Below are positions 17,079 to 25,547 of a DNA stretch of 64,000 nt, in pieces. The notes under the pieces are model-generated. The model made no database searches. It saw only the letters and a list, made by a program, of their open reading frames with translations, and was not told the origin of the DNA. This stretch comes from Deinococcus aquaticus (GTDB lineage: Bacteria; Deinococcota; Deinococci; Deinococcales; Deinococcaceae). The DNA is taken from contig NZ_CP115166.1 of assembly GCF_028622095.1 (NCBI RefSeq), positions 186,001-250,000 of the forward strand, read 5' to 3'. The translations under genes were made by a program, and so were the position numbers. Position 1 is the stretch's first letter. Every line of letters begins with the position of its first letter.

Positions 17079-17707
17079 ATACGAAAATGAATGGAGAAAC
17101 GGTCCACTTTCTTCACGCATGCGTTTTTGGTCTTGTTCTCATCTCCTGCGCTAGGGCGATCAATGACCAGACCCCACTGATCGGTAAGGCGTTGATCACA
17201 ACGCGACAGACTCCAGAAGGTTCCGTCAAGGCCCTGCCCTCTGTTGAAAAAAGCGGGTTCTGCAGGATGTACCAGTGTGTGATCACTGAGCCGCCAGATG
17301 CTCCTACAGGTGACGCAATCTGGGTTGTTCTGCCCGTCGCTGCCCGATCCGGTGAGGCTCTGGCCCAGCGATACAAAGGCGCATTCTTCCCTGAGTTGAC
17401 CGTTCATATCGAAAAGAACGTCGTGCTGTTCGCGGATCTGGCTCTGGATACGAAGGTGCGCTCGCCCATGCCGGGCGCGACGTTGAATCTGCTGGGGAAC
17501 TTCACGCGGCTGATGCTGGGCTCGCCCTTCAGTGCACAGAAACTCTCGGCGTGTTACCGCTCGCTGGTGACCGAGGCGACCTGCACGGTCGGGCGGGGGC
17601 AGGTGCGCGTGGCGGGGGTGCAGCGGTGGTACGTGGCAGCGTTCCGTACCTCGGATGACGGCGAGGGGTACTCATCCGTGAATTACTCGATTGGACTGGA
17701 GGAGTGA
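17075..17707 (+). CDS. Predicted lipoprotein or exported partner of the cargo
   Basis: A 210-aa protein of no family I recognise. The N-terminus has a hydrophobic stretch ending in LISC (FLHACVFGLVLISC), which fits a lipobox, so it is probably exported and lipid-anchored. The rest is a compact beta-rich region with four further Cys (CRMYQC, and two near LSACYRSLVTEATC). The ATG at 17075 overlaps the cargo stop as ATGA, and its own stop overlaps the ATPase start as TGATG. Base composition is clearly less GC-rich than the operon average. Position and envelope location suggest an immunity or adaptor protein for the wall-active cargo; that is inference only. Confidence 0.65.
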   Translation: MNTKMNGETVHFLHACVFGLVLISCARAINDQTPLIGKALITTRQTPEGSVKALPSVEKSGFCRMYQCVITEPPDAPTGDAIWVVLPVAARSGEALAQRYKGAFFPELTVHIEKNVVLFADLALDTKVRSPMPGATLNLLGNFTRLMLGSPFSAQKLSACYRSLVTEATCTVGRGQVRVAGVQRWYVAAFRTSDDGEGYSSVNYSIGLEE

Positions 17708-19647
17708 TGGGCGGGGGGGTGAGTGCAGCGGACCTGGGACGAGTGCAGGCCCTGCACGCCCTGTGCGACGCCCTGAGCGCGCAGGTACTGGACGTGGCGC
17801 TGAACGAGCAGGCCGAGCCGGACGTGCGGTACGTGGTGGTCCCGCCGGACCTGAGCGGAACGCGACTGGAGGACGTGCAGGCGCGGCTGGAGCTGACGGA
17901 ATTCGAGGTGGGCGTGCTGGCGCTGGCTCTGTCGACCGAGCTGTTCCCCGAGCGGATGCTGGCGGCGTGCGCGGCGGCGTTGCAGATGGACAGTCTGTAC
18001 GCGGCGTTCCTGACGCCGTCCCTGACGCGTCGCTGGCTGCTGGGGGACGACTGGGCCGAAGGCGCGGCGTTCAGCGCCGGGCGGCCCCTGCTGGCCTGCG
18101 GCCTGATCGAATTCGGCGCGAGCGTGAATGCCAGCGTGCTGGAGGCCCTGACGCCCCTGCGGCTCAGTGCGGGTTTGCTGGCCGACCTGCGGGGCGCGTC
18201 GGACGTCCCGCCGGACCTGCGCGGCGTACTGCGCGCCCTGCCGCCCGGCGGTCTGCTGAGCGACTCGCAGGAAGCGCAGCGCGAGACGCTGGCACGGCAC
18301 CTGAAGAAGGAGGACCGGGCTGCGCTGCTGTTCGGCACGAACGTGGCCGGGATGCAGGCGGTCGCCACGCAGTTGCTGGGGAACGGCGCGCACCTGCTGG
18401 ACCTGCCCGTCCTGGCGTCCCGCCCGCCCGAGGAGCAGGAGGGCGTGCTGCGCGCCCTGCGCCGCGACACGCGCCTGCGCGGCACCCGCCTGACCGTGGA
18501 CGCCGCCACGCCCCTGCCCGACGCACAGCCTCCCGAGGGACTGGTGGACCGCGTGCTGGACGTCGTCGCTGGCCCCGTGGTGATCCTGGCCGCTGACCCG
18601 CTGCCGCTGGACTCGCCGCGCGCGGTCCTGAGTGCTGAGATTGGGGCGCCCACGCCCGCCGAGCAGCGCGAACGCTGGGCGCACGCGCTGGGTGTCAGCG
18701 AGGATCAGGCGCTGCTCCGGCAACTGGGCGACCAGTTTCACCTGAACCTGGACCGCATCGACGCGCTGGCCCGCGACGCCCGCGCGGGCCTGAGCGGCAA
18801 CGCCAGCCACGCCGCCCGCCTGGAACGCGCCTGGGAGGCCGCGCGCGGCGCGAACCGCCGCCTGATGGGCAGCCTCGCGCAGCGCATCGACACCCGCGCG
18901 ACCTGGGCGGACCTGATCCTCCCGGACACCGAGCGGCTGGCCCTGGAGCAGATCGCCGCGCACGTCCGGCACCGCTCGCAGGTGTACGAGGACCTCGGCA
19001 TGGCCCGGCCCGGACGGGGCCGCTCCATCACGGCGCTGTTCAGCGGCCCCAGCGGCACCGGCAAGACCCTGAGCGCCGAGGTGCTGGCCCGCGACCTGAA
19101 CCTGGACCTGTACCGTGTGGACCTGAGCAGCACCGTCAGCAAGTACATCGGTGAGACCGAGAAGAACCTCAAGAAGATCTTCGATGCGGCGGATCAGGGT
19201 GGCTGCGTGCTGTTGTTCGACGAGGCCGACAGCGTGTTCGGGAAGCGCGGCGAGGTCCGCGACAGCAACGACCGCTACGCGAACACGCAGGTGAACTACC
19301 TGCTGCAACGCCTGGAGAGCTTCAACGGGCTGGCGCTGCTGACCACCAACCTGGAGAGCAGCATGGACGTGGCGTTCATGCGCCGCCTGCAGTTCGTGAT
19401 CAACTTCCGCGCGCCGCAGGCCCCGGAACGCGAGCGGCTGTGGCGCGGCGCGTTCCCGGCCGCGCTGGACACGGGCGAGGTGGATTTCGCGCGGCTGGCG
19501 CAGGCGGACGTGTCGGGCGGCAACATCCGCAGCGTGGTCATGAACGCCGTGTTCATGTCCGTGGCGCGCGGCGTGCCCGTCAGTCAGGCGCTGGTCGAGG
19601 AGGCGCTGCACCTGGAGTACCGCAAGCTGGGCCGACTGGTGCTGTGA
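17707..19647 (+). CDS. eCIS AAA+ ATPase (Afp15/Pvc15-like)
   Basis: A 646-aa protein with a poorly conserved N-terminal half and a C-terminal AAA+ module. Walker A is GPSGTGKT at about 447-454, Walker B VLLFDEAD at about 501-508, with LLTTNLESSMDVAFMRRLQF supplying the sensor and arginine region. A single ATPase of this type is a standard member of eCIS loci and is thought to act in particle assembly or remodelling. The ATG at 17707 shares a base with the preceding stop (TGATG) and has GGAGGAG just upstream; GTG at 17719 is an alternative. It is the last gene of the injection-system operon. Confidence 0.9.
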   Translation: MGGGVSAADLGRVQALHALCDALSAQVLDVALNEQAEPDVRYVVVPPDLSGTRLEDVQARLELTEFEVGVLALALSTELFPERMLAACAAALQMDSLYAAFLTPSLTRRWLLGDDWAEGAAFSAGRPLLACGLIEFGASVNASVLEALTPLRLSAGLLADLRGASDVPPDLRGVLRALPPGGLLSDSQEAQRETLARHLKKEDRAALLFGTNVAGMQAVATQLLGNGAHLLDLPVLASRPPEEQEGVLRALRRDTRLRGTRLTVDAATPLPDAQPPEGLVDRVLDVVAGPVVILAADPLPLDSPRAVLSAEIGAPTPAEQRERWAHALGVSEDQALLRQLGDQFHLNLDRIDALARDARAGLSGNASHAARLERAWEAARGANRRLMGSLAQRIDTRATWADLILPDTERLALEQIAAHVRHRSQVYEDLGMARPGRGRSITALFSGPSGTGKTLSAEVLARDLNLDLYRVDLSSTVSKYIGETEKNLKKIFDAADQGGCVLLFDEADSVFGKRGEVRDSNDRYANTQVNYLLQRLESFNGLALLTTNLESSMDVAFMRRLQFVINFRAPQAPERERLWRGAFPAALDTGEVDFARLAQADVSGGNIRSVVMNAVFMSVARGVPVSQALVEEALHLEYRKLGRLVL

Positions 19648-19702
19648 ACTGCCGCCCGGTGCAGGGGGTCGGGTGCAGGCTGCCGGGTTCAGGCCGCCGG
19701 TT

Positions 19703-20827
19703 TCAGGGCAGGCGCGGCGCGGCTCCCACTGCGAACAGGCTACCGTTCCATGCGCCGCGCAGCGTGCGGGCCGCGACCAGGATCCACAGGCCCGCCAGGA
19801 GGCCGGTCAGTCCCCAGCCGAGGTGCGTGAATCCGCTCAGGTGACTCTGGTCGCCCAGCGCGAAGGTGGAGGCCGTGAACACGCCGAGCGGGAAGGTCAG
19901 GCCCCACCAGCCCAGGTTGAACGGCAGGCCGCCCCGCACGTAGCGGCGGGTCGTGAGCGCAGCGAGTGCCAGCCACCACCCGCCGAACCCCCACAGGATC
20001 AGCCCGCCCAGCAGCCCGAACCCGCTGAACACCGGGGCGAGGTCCGCGAGGCCCAGCGTGCCCAGCACGGGCGGCGCGGCGTGCCCGAGTTGCAGCAGGG
20101 CTAGGGCGCCCGTGGCGAGCGGTCCCAGCGGCAGGAACATGCTGACGCCGACCTCCGCGCCGGGCAGTTTGTGCTGCGCGAGCCTCAGCAGCAGGATGGT
20201 GATCAGCATCAGCGCGATCGGCACGGACAGCGCGAACAGCACGTACCCGCCAAACAGGAGCGGGGCGGCCTGCGCGGCGCCGAGGTGCGGGGCGATCAGT
20301 CCGGCGCTGGCGGCGGCCACCTCGGACGCCACGACGGGCAGCAGCCACAGCGCGGTCATGCGGTCCAGGGCGTGGTCCTGCCGGGTGAACATCAGGTACG
20401 GGACGAGCAGGCCGGTCGCGGCGGCCAGCAGCGCGTCGAGACCCCACAGGGAGCGGGCGACCTGCGCGGCCCCGTCGCCCCAGTGGGGCACGCCGAACAC
20501 GATCAGGCCGTTGATGACGGTGGCCAGCCCCATGGGAACGGCGCCCAGGAAGAGGCTCTGCACCGGGTGAAGCAGCGTGGCGCGGCTCTCGGCGGGAAAC
20601 AGGATCAGCCGCGCGGCAGACAGCGCCGTGAACAGCAGCAGCAGGTTCATGTTCAGCCACCACAGCGCCTCGCCCGCCGCCGCTGCGCCCGCCACGGGCA
20701 GGTGCGGCAGCGTCAGGGACACGATGCCGGTGCCCATGACGGCCGTGAACCAGTTCGGCGTGAAGTGCCGGATCACGTCGCCGTGCAGAGCCGGGCGTGA
20801 GGAGAGGCGCAGGCGTGCGGGAACCAT
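19703..20827 (-). CDS. TDT-family transporter (TehA/SLAC1/Ssu1-like)
   Basis: A 374-aa integral membrane protein with about ten hydrophobic helices. The start of the core, HFTPNWFTAVMGTGIVSLTL, is characteristic of the tellurite-resistance/dicarboxylate transporter family, as are PMGLATVINGLIVFG and the C-terminal WWGLTFPLGVFTASTFALG. Members move sulfite, C4-dicarboxylates or anions; the substrate cannot be read here. The ATG at 20827 is preferred over upstream in-frame codons because the conserved helix follows soon after. The gene is divergent from a LysR regulator that probably controls it. Confidence 0.85.
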   Translation of the reverse strand: MVPARLRLSSRPALHGDVIRHFTPNWFTAVMGTGIVSLTLPHLPVAGAAAAGEALWWLNMNLLLLFTALSAARLILFPAESRATLLHPVQSLFLGAVPMGLATVINGLIVFGVPHWGDGAAQVARSLWGLDALLAAATGLLVPYLMFTRQDHALDRMTALWLLPVVASEVAAASAGLIAPHLGAAQAAPLLFGGYVLFALSVPIALMLITILLLRLAQHKLPGAEVGVSMFLPLGPLATGALALLQLGHAAPPVLGTLGLADLAPVFSGFGLLGGLILWGFGGWWLALAALTTRRYVRGGLPFNLGWWGLTFPLGVFTASTFALGDQSHLSGFTHLGWGLTGLLAGLWILVAARTLRGAWNGSLFAVGAAPRLP

Positions 20828-20852
20828 GGCCCGAGCGTAGGCGCCTGCTGAT

Positions 20853-20867
20853 CTCAATTCAAATGAG
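20853..20867. promoter_or_regulatory. Putative LysR box
   Basis: CTCAATTCAAATGAG is a 15-bp interrupted dyad with the T-N11-A signature of LysR-type operators. It lies in the 91-bp AT-rich region between the TDT transporter and lysR starts. A second dyad, TTGG-N5-CCAA, is at 20874-20886, a spacing that would suit recognition and activation half-sites. Confidence 0.4.
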
Positions 20868-20918
20868 AGTCTGTTGGAACTACCAAAAAAATATTGATAT
20901 CAGCCGGACTGGGGGGCT

Positions 20919-21809
20919 ATGCTGCGGCGCGTGAGCCTCAACCCGGACCACCTGCTGACCTTCACCCGCGTCGCGGCGCTCGGCAGCCTCAGCGCCGCCG
21001 CGACCGAACTGAACCTCACGCAGCCCGCCGTGTCCGCCCAGATGAAACTCCTGACCCAGGCGGTCGGGGAACCACTCTTGACCCGCCACCGCCATGGCGT
21101 GACCCTCACGCCCGCCGGGGCCGGCCTGCTGCCGCACGCGCGCACCCTGACCCGCTCGCTGTATGCCGCGCAGGACTACCTGAACGAACTGCGCGGCCTG
21201 GACAGCGGTACCCTGAACGTCGCCGCGAGCAGCACCATCGCTGCCGCGATCCTGCCCGGTGTGCTGGCCGCGTTCCACGCCGCGCACCCGCGCGTGACCA
21301 TCCAGGTCCGGCAGGGCAACACCCGCGAGGTCCTGGCCGCCCTTCAGGCCGCGCAGGCCGAGGTCGCGCTGATCGAGGGACCACCCGGCACGCCCGGACC
21401 CGACTGGACAGCCGCGCCGTTCGGGCAGGACGAACTGATCCTCGTCGCGCCGCCCGACACGCCCGCTGCGCCCCCCCCGGACCTGAATCACCTGCCCCTG
21501 ATCTGGCGGGAACGCGGCTCCGGCACGCGCGAGGTCGCTGAGGCCGCCCTGGCCCGCGCGGGCCTGAATCCCCCCATCCTGCTGGAACTGCCGGGCACCG
21601 AGGCCGTCAAGGAAGCCGTGATCCAGGGTCTGGGCGCGGCGTTCCTGCCGGAACTGCGCGTGCGGCGCGAGTTGCGGGCCGGCCTGCTGGTGCGCCTGCC
21701 GCTGACCCTGCCCGGCCTGCGCCGCCCCCTGACCCGCGTGACCCCCCACCCGGACGGGCAGTCCCGCGCGGCCCGCGCCTTCCTGACCCTGCTGGAACAG
21801 CGGCCCTGA
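20919..21809 (+). CDS. LysR-family transcriptional regulator
   Basis: A 296-aa regulator. Residues about 5-65 are the winged helix-turn-helix (DHLLTFTRVAALGSLSAAAT, LNLTQPAVSAQMKLL, GEPLLTRHRHGVTLTPAG). The rest is the periplasmic-binding-like effector domain (LNVAASSTIAAAILPGVLAA). ATG 20919 is preceded by a G-rich stretch; GTG at 20931 is an alternative that starts closer to the conserved region. It is divergent from the TDT transporter, the usual arrangement for a LysR regulator and its target. The effector is unknown. Confidence 0.88.
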   Translation: MLRRVSLNPDHLLTFTRVAALGSLSAAATELNLTQPAVSAQMKLLTQAVGEPLLTRHRHGVTLTPAGAGLLPHARTLTRSLYAAQDYLNELRGLDSGTLNVAASSTIAAAILPGVLAAFHAAHPRVTIQVRQGNTREVLAALQAAQAEVALIEGPPGTPGPDWTAAPFGQDELILVAPPDTPAAPPPDLNHLPLIWRERGSGTREVAEAALARAGLNPPILLELPGTEAVKEAVIQGLGAAFLPELRVRRELRAGLLVRLPLTLPGLRRPLTRVTPHPDGQSRAARAFLTLLEQRP

Positions 21810-21839
21810 CCGGTGGTCCCAGGAGTGGTCGCGTGCCGG

Positions 21840-22754
21840 TCAGCGGCGGACTTCCAGCGGAGGCGCGCCCCATAACTGAGCGCGCAGGGCCTCGCGTGCG
21901 GTCAGCAGCGCCCGGTCGAGTTCCGGCCCCCTGCCCGCCGCGCCGCGCAGCCACACCGCGCCACCCGCCGTGCGCCCGGTGGCGATCAGGCCCGGTGCCG
22001 CCGGGAAGTCCATAACGGTGGGCAGTGCCGTCACCTCGCACGTGCCGACGAACACACCGGACGCCTGATAGTCCAGCTCCCCCCACACGCCGGGCGCGCG
22101 GGTGAACTCGCCCGGCATGAGCCGCTGCCGGTCCAGGTACACCCGCTGCCCCCCCACGTTCACCAGCACGCGGCTCTCGTAGGACGCGAAGGCCAGCCGC
22201 TCCCCGGTCTGCACACGCCCGCTGGCGAGCGTCTCGGTCAGGGCGAACTGCGCGCCGTCCTCCAGGTCGGCGGTCAGGGTCTGCGCGAAGGCACTCCCGG
22301 CAAAGGGAATCGTGCGTTCCGGGTGGTACTCCAGCCGCCCGCCCGCCGCCACCTGAAACTGAACGTCCTGCGTGGCGGGCCGCCCGTCCGGCGAGGGCTG
22401 CACCCGCGTGGCCGACTGCGTGAGGATCAGCACCCGCGCGCCTCCCTCGACCGTCACGCGGATCTCGGCGTGATCGCCGCCCAGCACGCCTCCGGTCGGG
22501 TTCACGATGAAGACCATCAGCGTGCCACACGGGAGTTCGAAGGGCCGGATGACCATCAGCGGGGCCTTCTGCATGTCGCGCAGCAGCGCGGTGCGCCCGC
22601 CCCGCACGCCGAAGTGCAGGTGCAGGACGCCCGTGCGGGTGCGGGCCAGAAGGTTCAGACTGGCGCTCCCTGAACGCAGGCTCAGACCGGCGCTCCCTGA
22701 AGGCCGATGCGGGGCGGTGGCACGTCCCGGAACAGCAGGTCGTGCTCGATCCAC
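21840..22754 (-). CDS. ureD: Urease accessory protein UreD
   Basis: A roughly 304-aa UreD/UreH, part of the UreDFG complex that loads nickel into urease. Recognisable segments are [68 protein letters not shown] and [17 protein letters not shown]. The only ATG ahead of the conserved region is at 22754, giving a 73-nt overlap with ureG; a rarer start closer to GVLHLHFG is possible. A 27-bp duplication at 22651-22704 adds nine residues here without breaking the frame. It is the last gene of the urease operon. Confidence 0.87.
   Translation of the reverse strand: MDRARPAVPGRATAPHRPSGSAGLSLRSGSASLNLLARTRTGVLHLHFGVRGGRTALLRDMQKAPLMVIRPFELPCGTLMVFIVNPTGGVLGGDHAEIRVTVEGGARVLILTQSATRVQPSPDGRPATQDVQFQVAAGGRLEYHPERTIPFAGSAFAQTLTADLEDGAQFALTETLASGRVQTGERLAFASYESRVLVNVGGQRVYLDRQRLMPGEFTRAPGVWGELDYQASGVFVGTCEVTALPTVMDFPAAPGLIATGRTAGGAVWLRGAAGRGPELDRALLTAREALRAQLWGAPPLEVRR
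22651..22704. repeat. 27-bp tandem duplication at the ureG/ureD junction
   Basis: Two adjacent 27-bp units (22651-22677 and 22678-22704) differ at only a few positions; both contain GGCGCTCCCTGAA. The duplication spans the ureG stop codon and lengthens the ureD N-terminus by nine codons in frame. Confidence 0.8.
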
Positions 22755-23350
22755 GCGATCACGTCTGCCAGCCCGTCCCCACTCTTGAGGTTCGTGAACA
22801 CGTACGGCCGCACCTCACCCTGAACGGTGCGGCCCGCGCGGGCATCGGCGTCCATCACGCGCAGGTCGGCGCCCACCAGTGGCGCGAGATCCGTCTTGTT
22901 GATCACTAGCAGGTCACTCGCGCGGATGCCGGGGCCACCCTTGCGCGGCACCTTCTCGCCGCCCGATACGTCCAGCACGAAGATCCACGCGTCCACCAGC
23001 TCCGGCGAGAAACTGGAGGCGAGGTTGTCTCCGCCCGACTCTATGAACAGCAGCTCCAGGCCCGGGTAATCGGCCGTGAGCGCCTCGGCCGCCTCCTGGT
23101 TCAGCGAGGAGTCCTCACGGATCGCGGTGTGCGGGCAGCCGCCCGTCTGCACGCCCCGGATGCGCCCGGCCGGGAGGGCCGCCGCCGCCGTCAGGATCCG
23201 CTGATCCTCGAAGGTGTAGATGTCGTTGGTGATGACGGCCAGCTCGAAGCGGTCCCGCAGCGCGCGGCACAGCGCCTCCAGCAGCGCCGTCTTGCCGCTG
23301 CCGACCGGGCCGCCCACGCCGATCCGCAGGGGAGAGGAAGGTTGGGTCAT
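22682..23350 (-). CDS. ureG: Urease accessory GTPase UreG
   Basis: A 222-aa SIMIBI GTPase that drives nickel delivery to apo-urease. Diagnostic motifs are all present: P-loop [37 protein letters not shown] (the Cys-Pro-His nickel site), [19 protein letters not shown], and [13 protein letters not shown] as the guanine-specificity segment. Length is typical. The ATG at 23350 follows AAAGGAGTCCCC. It lies downstream of ureF and overlaps the ureD frame. Confidence 0.96.
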   Translation of the reverse strand: MTQPSSPLRIGVGGPVGSGKTALLEALCRALRDRFELAVITNDIYTFEDQRILTAAAALPAGRIRGVQTGGCPHTAIREDSSLNQEAAEALTADYPGLELLFIESGGDNLASSFSPELVDAWIFVLDVSGGEKVPRKGGPGIRASDLLVINKTDLAPLVGADLRVMDADARAGRTVQGEVRPYVFTNLKSGDGLADVIAWIEHDLLFRDVPPPRIGLQGAPV

Positions 23351-23375
23351 GGGGACTCCTTTGGGAATGGTGGTT

Positions 23376-24020
23376 TCATGTCTGGAACAGCCGCGCGTCC
23401 AGGCCGGGCTGCTCGCTCGCGGCGAGGTCCAGCAGGGGCGTGAAGGTCCACAGGTCGTCCGGCGTGGCGTGCAGGGCTGCGTGGATGCAGGCCTGCGCGG
23501 CGATCTCGCAGTGGGCGGCGCAGCGCTGGGCGTCCAGGCCGCCGAGTCTCATCAGGCGGGTAGCGGAGGTCGCGCGGCCGAGCAGCCAGCCGCTCACGAA
23601 CGCCGTGACGGTGTCCCCGCGCGGGACGCCCAGTGCGGCGGCCAGCGCACCGAAGGTCGTCGCGTGGTGCCGCGTGAGGGGCAGCGCCGCCATCACGTCC
23701 GGCCACAGGTGCGTGGCGGCGCGGCGCAGGTTCGCTCCGACCCGCGTGCTCGCGCCGCGCGGCCCCGGCACGAGCTTCAGGTCGTCCAGCAGGGCGTCCA
23801 GTTCCGCCAGCGTGCCGGGGTCGGCGCCCCAGGCCAGGGCGCAGGCGGGCGCGTCCTGCTGGCCCCAGCCGTGCGTCAGTTGCCCGGCAAGGAACGCGGT
23901 CAGGTCGGCGGGCGACCGCACTGCGCCGCGCGTCGTCAGGGTCTCGAGGCCGTCGCTGAAGGCATACGCCCCGGTCGGGAATGCGGAGTCCGACAGCTGA
24001 AGCAGGCGCAGAAGGCTCAC
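23376..24020 (-). CDS. ureF: Urease accessory protein UreF
   Basis: A 214-aa all-helical UreF, the regulator of UreG in the UreDFG complex. It shows [20 protein letters not shown] near the start, [39 protein letters not shown] and a helical C-terminus. The GTG start at 24020 overlaps the ureE stop as GTGA and places the conserved LSDSAFPTG near residue 8, as expected; the open frame further upstream is the ureE antisense-phase shadow. It lies 25 nt before ureG. Confidence 0.93.
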   Translation of the reverse strand: MSLLRLLQLSDSAFPTGAYAFSDGLETLTTRGAVRSPADLTAFLAGQLTHGWGQQDAPACALAWGADPGTLAELDALLDDLKLVPGPRGASTRVGANLRRAATHLWPDVMAALPLTRHHATTFGALAAALGVPRGDTVTAFVSGWLLGRATSATRLMRLGGLDAQRCAAHCEIAAQACIHAALHATPDDLWTFTPLLDLAASEQPGLDARLFQT

Positions 24021-24478
24021 GATTCGTGCTCCCAGGCCGGGCGGCCGGAAAACGGGCGTTCCTCGCGCGTGAACGGCACGCCCAGCCGCGACAGCAGCAG
24101 TTCCAGCGGCGCGTCCCACAGGGCCAGGAACACGCCGTCCTCACCCGATGCCACAAAATCCCGGTGCAGATTCCCCACCGCGTGCGCCACTGCCGCCGCC
24201 TCGGGCAGGTCGCGCGGGCGGATGGCGGCCACGTCCTCCGGCGTGGCCCCCACCACGTAACTCACGCCGCCACGCACCTCCAGCACGCTGCCCGGCGTGA
24301 GCACCGTCCCGGTCGGCAGGGCCAGCAGCAGCTCCTCACCGTCCGGCGCGCGCAGGCGACGGCGTACCCGGCGGCGATCCACGGCCGTCATCGGCACGAC
24401 CACCACCGCACCGCTCACCGACCCGACAGCCGTCCGGGTGCCCAGGATCGGGCGGCGCAGACCGGACAGGCGGGTCAA
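24017..24478 (-). CDS. ureE: Urease accessory nickel chaperone UreE
   Basis: A protein of about 153 aa with the UreE two-domain layout: an N-terminal chaperone-like beta domain (ALPTGTVLTPGSVLEVRGG) and a C-terminal ferredoxin-like nickel-binding domain containing AHAVGNLHRDF, where the usual GNRHxP reads GNLHRD. There is no His-rich tail; the protein ends WEHES. No ATG is available: TTG at 24478 overlaps the hypB stop and gives a normal length, while GTG at 24508 is the alternative. It sits between hypB and ureF. Confidence 0.85.
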   Translation of the reverse strand: MTRLSGLRRPILGTRTAVGSVSGAVVVVPMTAVDRRRVRRRLRAPDGEELLLALPTGTVLTPGSVLEVRGGVSYVVGATPEDVAAIRPRDLPEAAAVAHAVGNLHRDFVASGEDGVFLALWDAPLELLLSRLGVPFTREERPFSGRPAWEHES

Positions 24479-25140
24479 ACGCTCTCGCCCCGCACGAACG
24501 CGAACCACTCGTCCAGCCCCGCGCCGCTGCGGCTGCTGAGTTCGATCACGGGCACGCCGGGCCGCGCGCGGTCGATGTTCTCACGGCACAGGTCACGGTC
24601 AAAGCCCACGGCGTCCGCGATGTCCATCTTCGTGATGACCACCACGTCCGCCGTGTTGAACATCGTCGGGTACTTCAGGGGCTTGTCCTCGCCTTCAGTG
24701 GTGCTGATCAGCACGGCGCGGGCCGCCTCGCCCAGATCGTAGGAACTCGGGCACACGAGGTTCCCCACGTTCTCCAGGAACAGCACGTCCAGTGCGTCCA
24801 GATCGAAGCGCGGCAGGATGTTCTGCACCATGTCCGCGTCCAGGTGGCAGACCGTGCCGGTCACGATCTGCTCGGCCTGCGAGCCCCACTGCCGCAGCCG
24901 CGCGGCGTCGTTCTCGGTGGCGAGGTCGCCGACCGCCACGCCCATACGCACGCTGCCCGCCAGATCCCGCAGCGTGCGTTCCAGCAGCGCCGTCTTGCCC
25001 GCACCGGGACTGCTCGCCAGATTGATGGCCCGCACGCCCGCTGCCCGGAAGGCCGCGCGGTTCCCGGCCGCCGTGTGGTCGTTCGCCTTCAGGATGTTCT
25101 GCCGCACGGTCACGATGCGCGGCGCCTGTGTGGTCGTCAT
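24475..25140 (-). CDS. hypB: HypB-like nickel-insertion GTPase
   Basis: A 221-aa HypB GTPase. Visible motifs are the P-loop NLASSPGAGKTALLERTL, VGDLATENDAARLR, CHLDADMVQNIL with the metal ligands Cys and His, LFLENVGNLVCPSSYDLGE and VITKMDIADAVGFD. HypB normally serves [NiFe]-hydrogenase maturation; no hydrogenase genes lie in the window, and the gene is embedded in the urease operon, so a urease role like that known from Helicobacter is inferred. It lacks the His-rich N-terminus of some HypB proteins. The ATG overlaps the hypA stop as ATGA. Confidence 0.93.
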   Translation of the reverse strand: MTTTQAPRIVTVRQNILKANDHTAAGNRAAFRAAGVRAINLASSPGAGKTALLERTLRDLAGSVRMGVAVGDLATENDAARLRQWGSQAEQIVTGTVCHLDADMVQNILPRFDLDALDVLFLENVGNLVCPSSYDLGEAARAVLISTTEGEDKPLKYPTMFNTADVVVITKMDIADAVGFDRDLCRENIDRARPGVPVIELSSRSGAGLDEWFAFVRGESV

Positions 25141-25499
25141 GAGTCCTCCAGTTCAGGTTCAGCCAGTTCGATCTCGTCCAGCTCCAGTTCGTCGCCCTGC
25201 AAGAGCGTCGGCGTGGGCGCACCGCACGCCGGGCAGCGCAGGCCCCGTCTCACGTCCAGCGTCACCGGCCCGTGGGTCGGGCACTCGCCCACGCCCGGCA
25301 CCAGCACCACGCTCAGGCGCGCGCCCTCCAGCGGCGTGCCCTGCGCGCAGGCCGGAAACGCCGCTGTCAGCGCCTCCGGCACCACGCTCGACCACGCCCC
25401 CACCCGCACCGTCAGCGCCGACGCCCGCGCCCCGCCGTTCTCGCGCAGCACCTCGGATGCCACGTCGATCAGCGACAGGGCAATGGACGCCTCATGCAC
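25137..25499 (-). CDS. hypA: HypA-like nickel metallochaperone
   Basis: A 120-aa HypA. It begins with MHEASIALSLID, the strictly conserved Met-His-Glu nickel site. The zinc finger is altered: the second pair is CPACG as usual, but the first pair reads CPTHG, so the site is probably C-x2-H/C-x2-C. The C-terminus is acidic (GDELELDEIELAEPELED). The position between ureC and hypB supports a role in urease nickel loading. Confidence 0.9.
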   Translation of the reverse strand: MHEASIALSLIDVASEVLRENGGARASALTVRVGAWSSVVPEALTAAFPACAQGTPLEGARLSVVLVPGVGECPTHGPVTLDVRRGLRCPACGAPTPTLLQGDELELDEIELAEPELEDS

Positions 25500-25547
25500 G
25501 TTCAGGCTCCGGGGTTGGAACGGTGGGCGGCGACAGGACGGGCGGCA

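Noticed and set aside
1..19647. Type VI secretion system or prophage as identity of the locus
   Set aside because: VgrG- and Hcp-like proteins are shared with T6SS, but there are no TssJLM, ClpV or TssK genes, and no terminase, portal, capsid or lysis cassette of a phage. DUF4255, the CIS tube protein and the AAA+ ATPase point to eCIS.
22640..22720. Frameshift or broken gene at the ureG/ureD junction
   Set aside because: The tandem duplication is 27 bp and keeps both frames open as needed; both proteins look complete.
23960..24000. Fourth copy of the dispersed repeat, from a GGAGTCCG match
   Set aside because: The match is only 8-9 bases inside ureF with no hairpin or flanking similarity.
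24475..25499. Hydrogenase maturation locus
   Set aside because: hypA and hypB are present, but no hypCDEF or hydrogenase subunits; all neighbours are urease genes.
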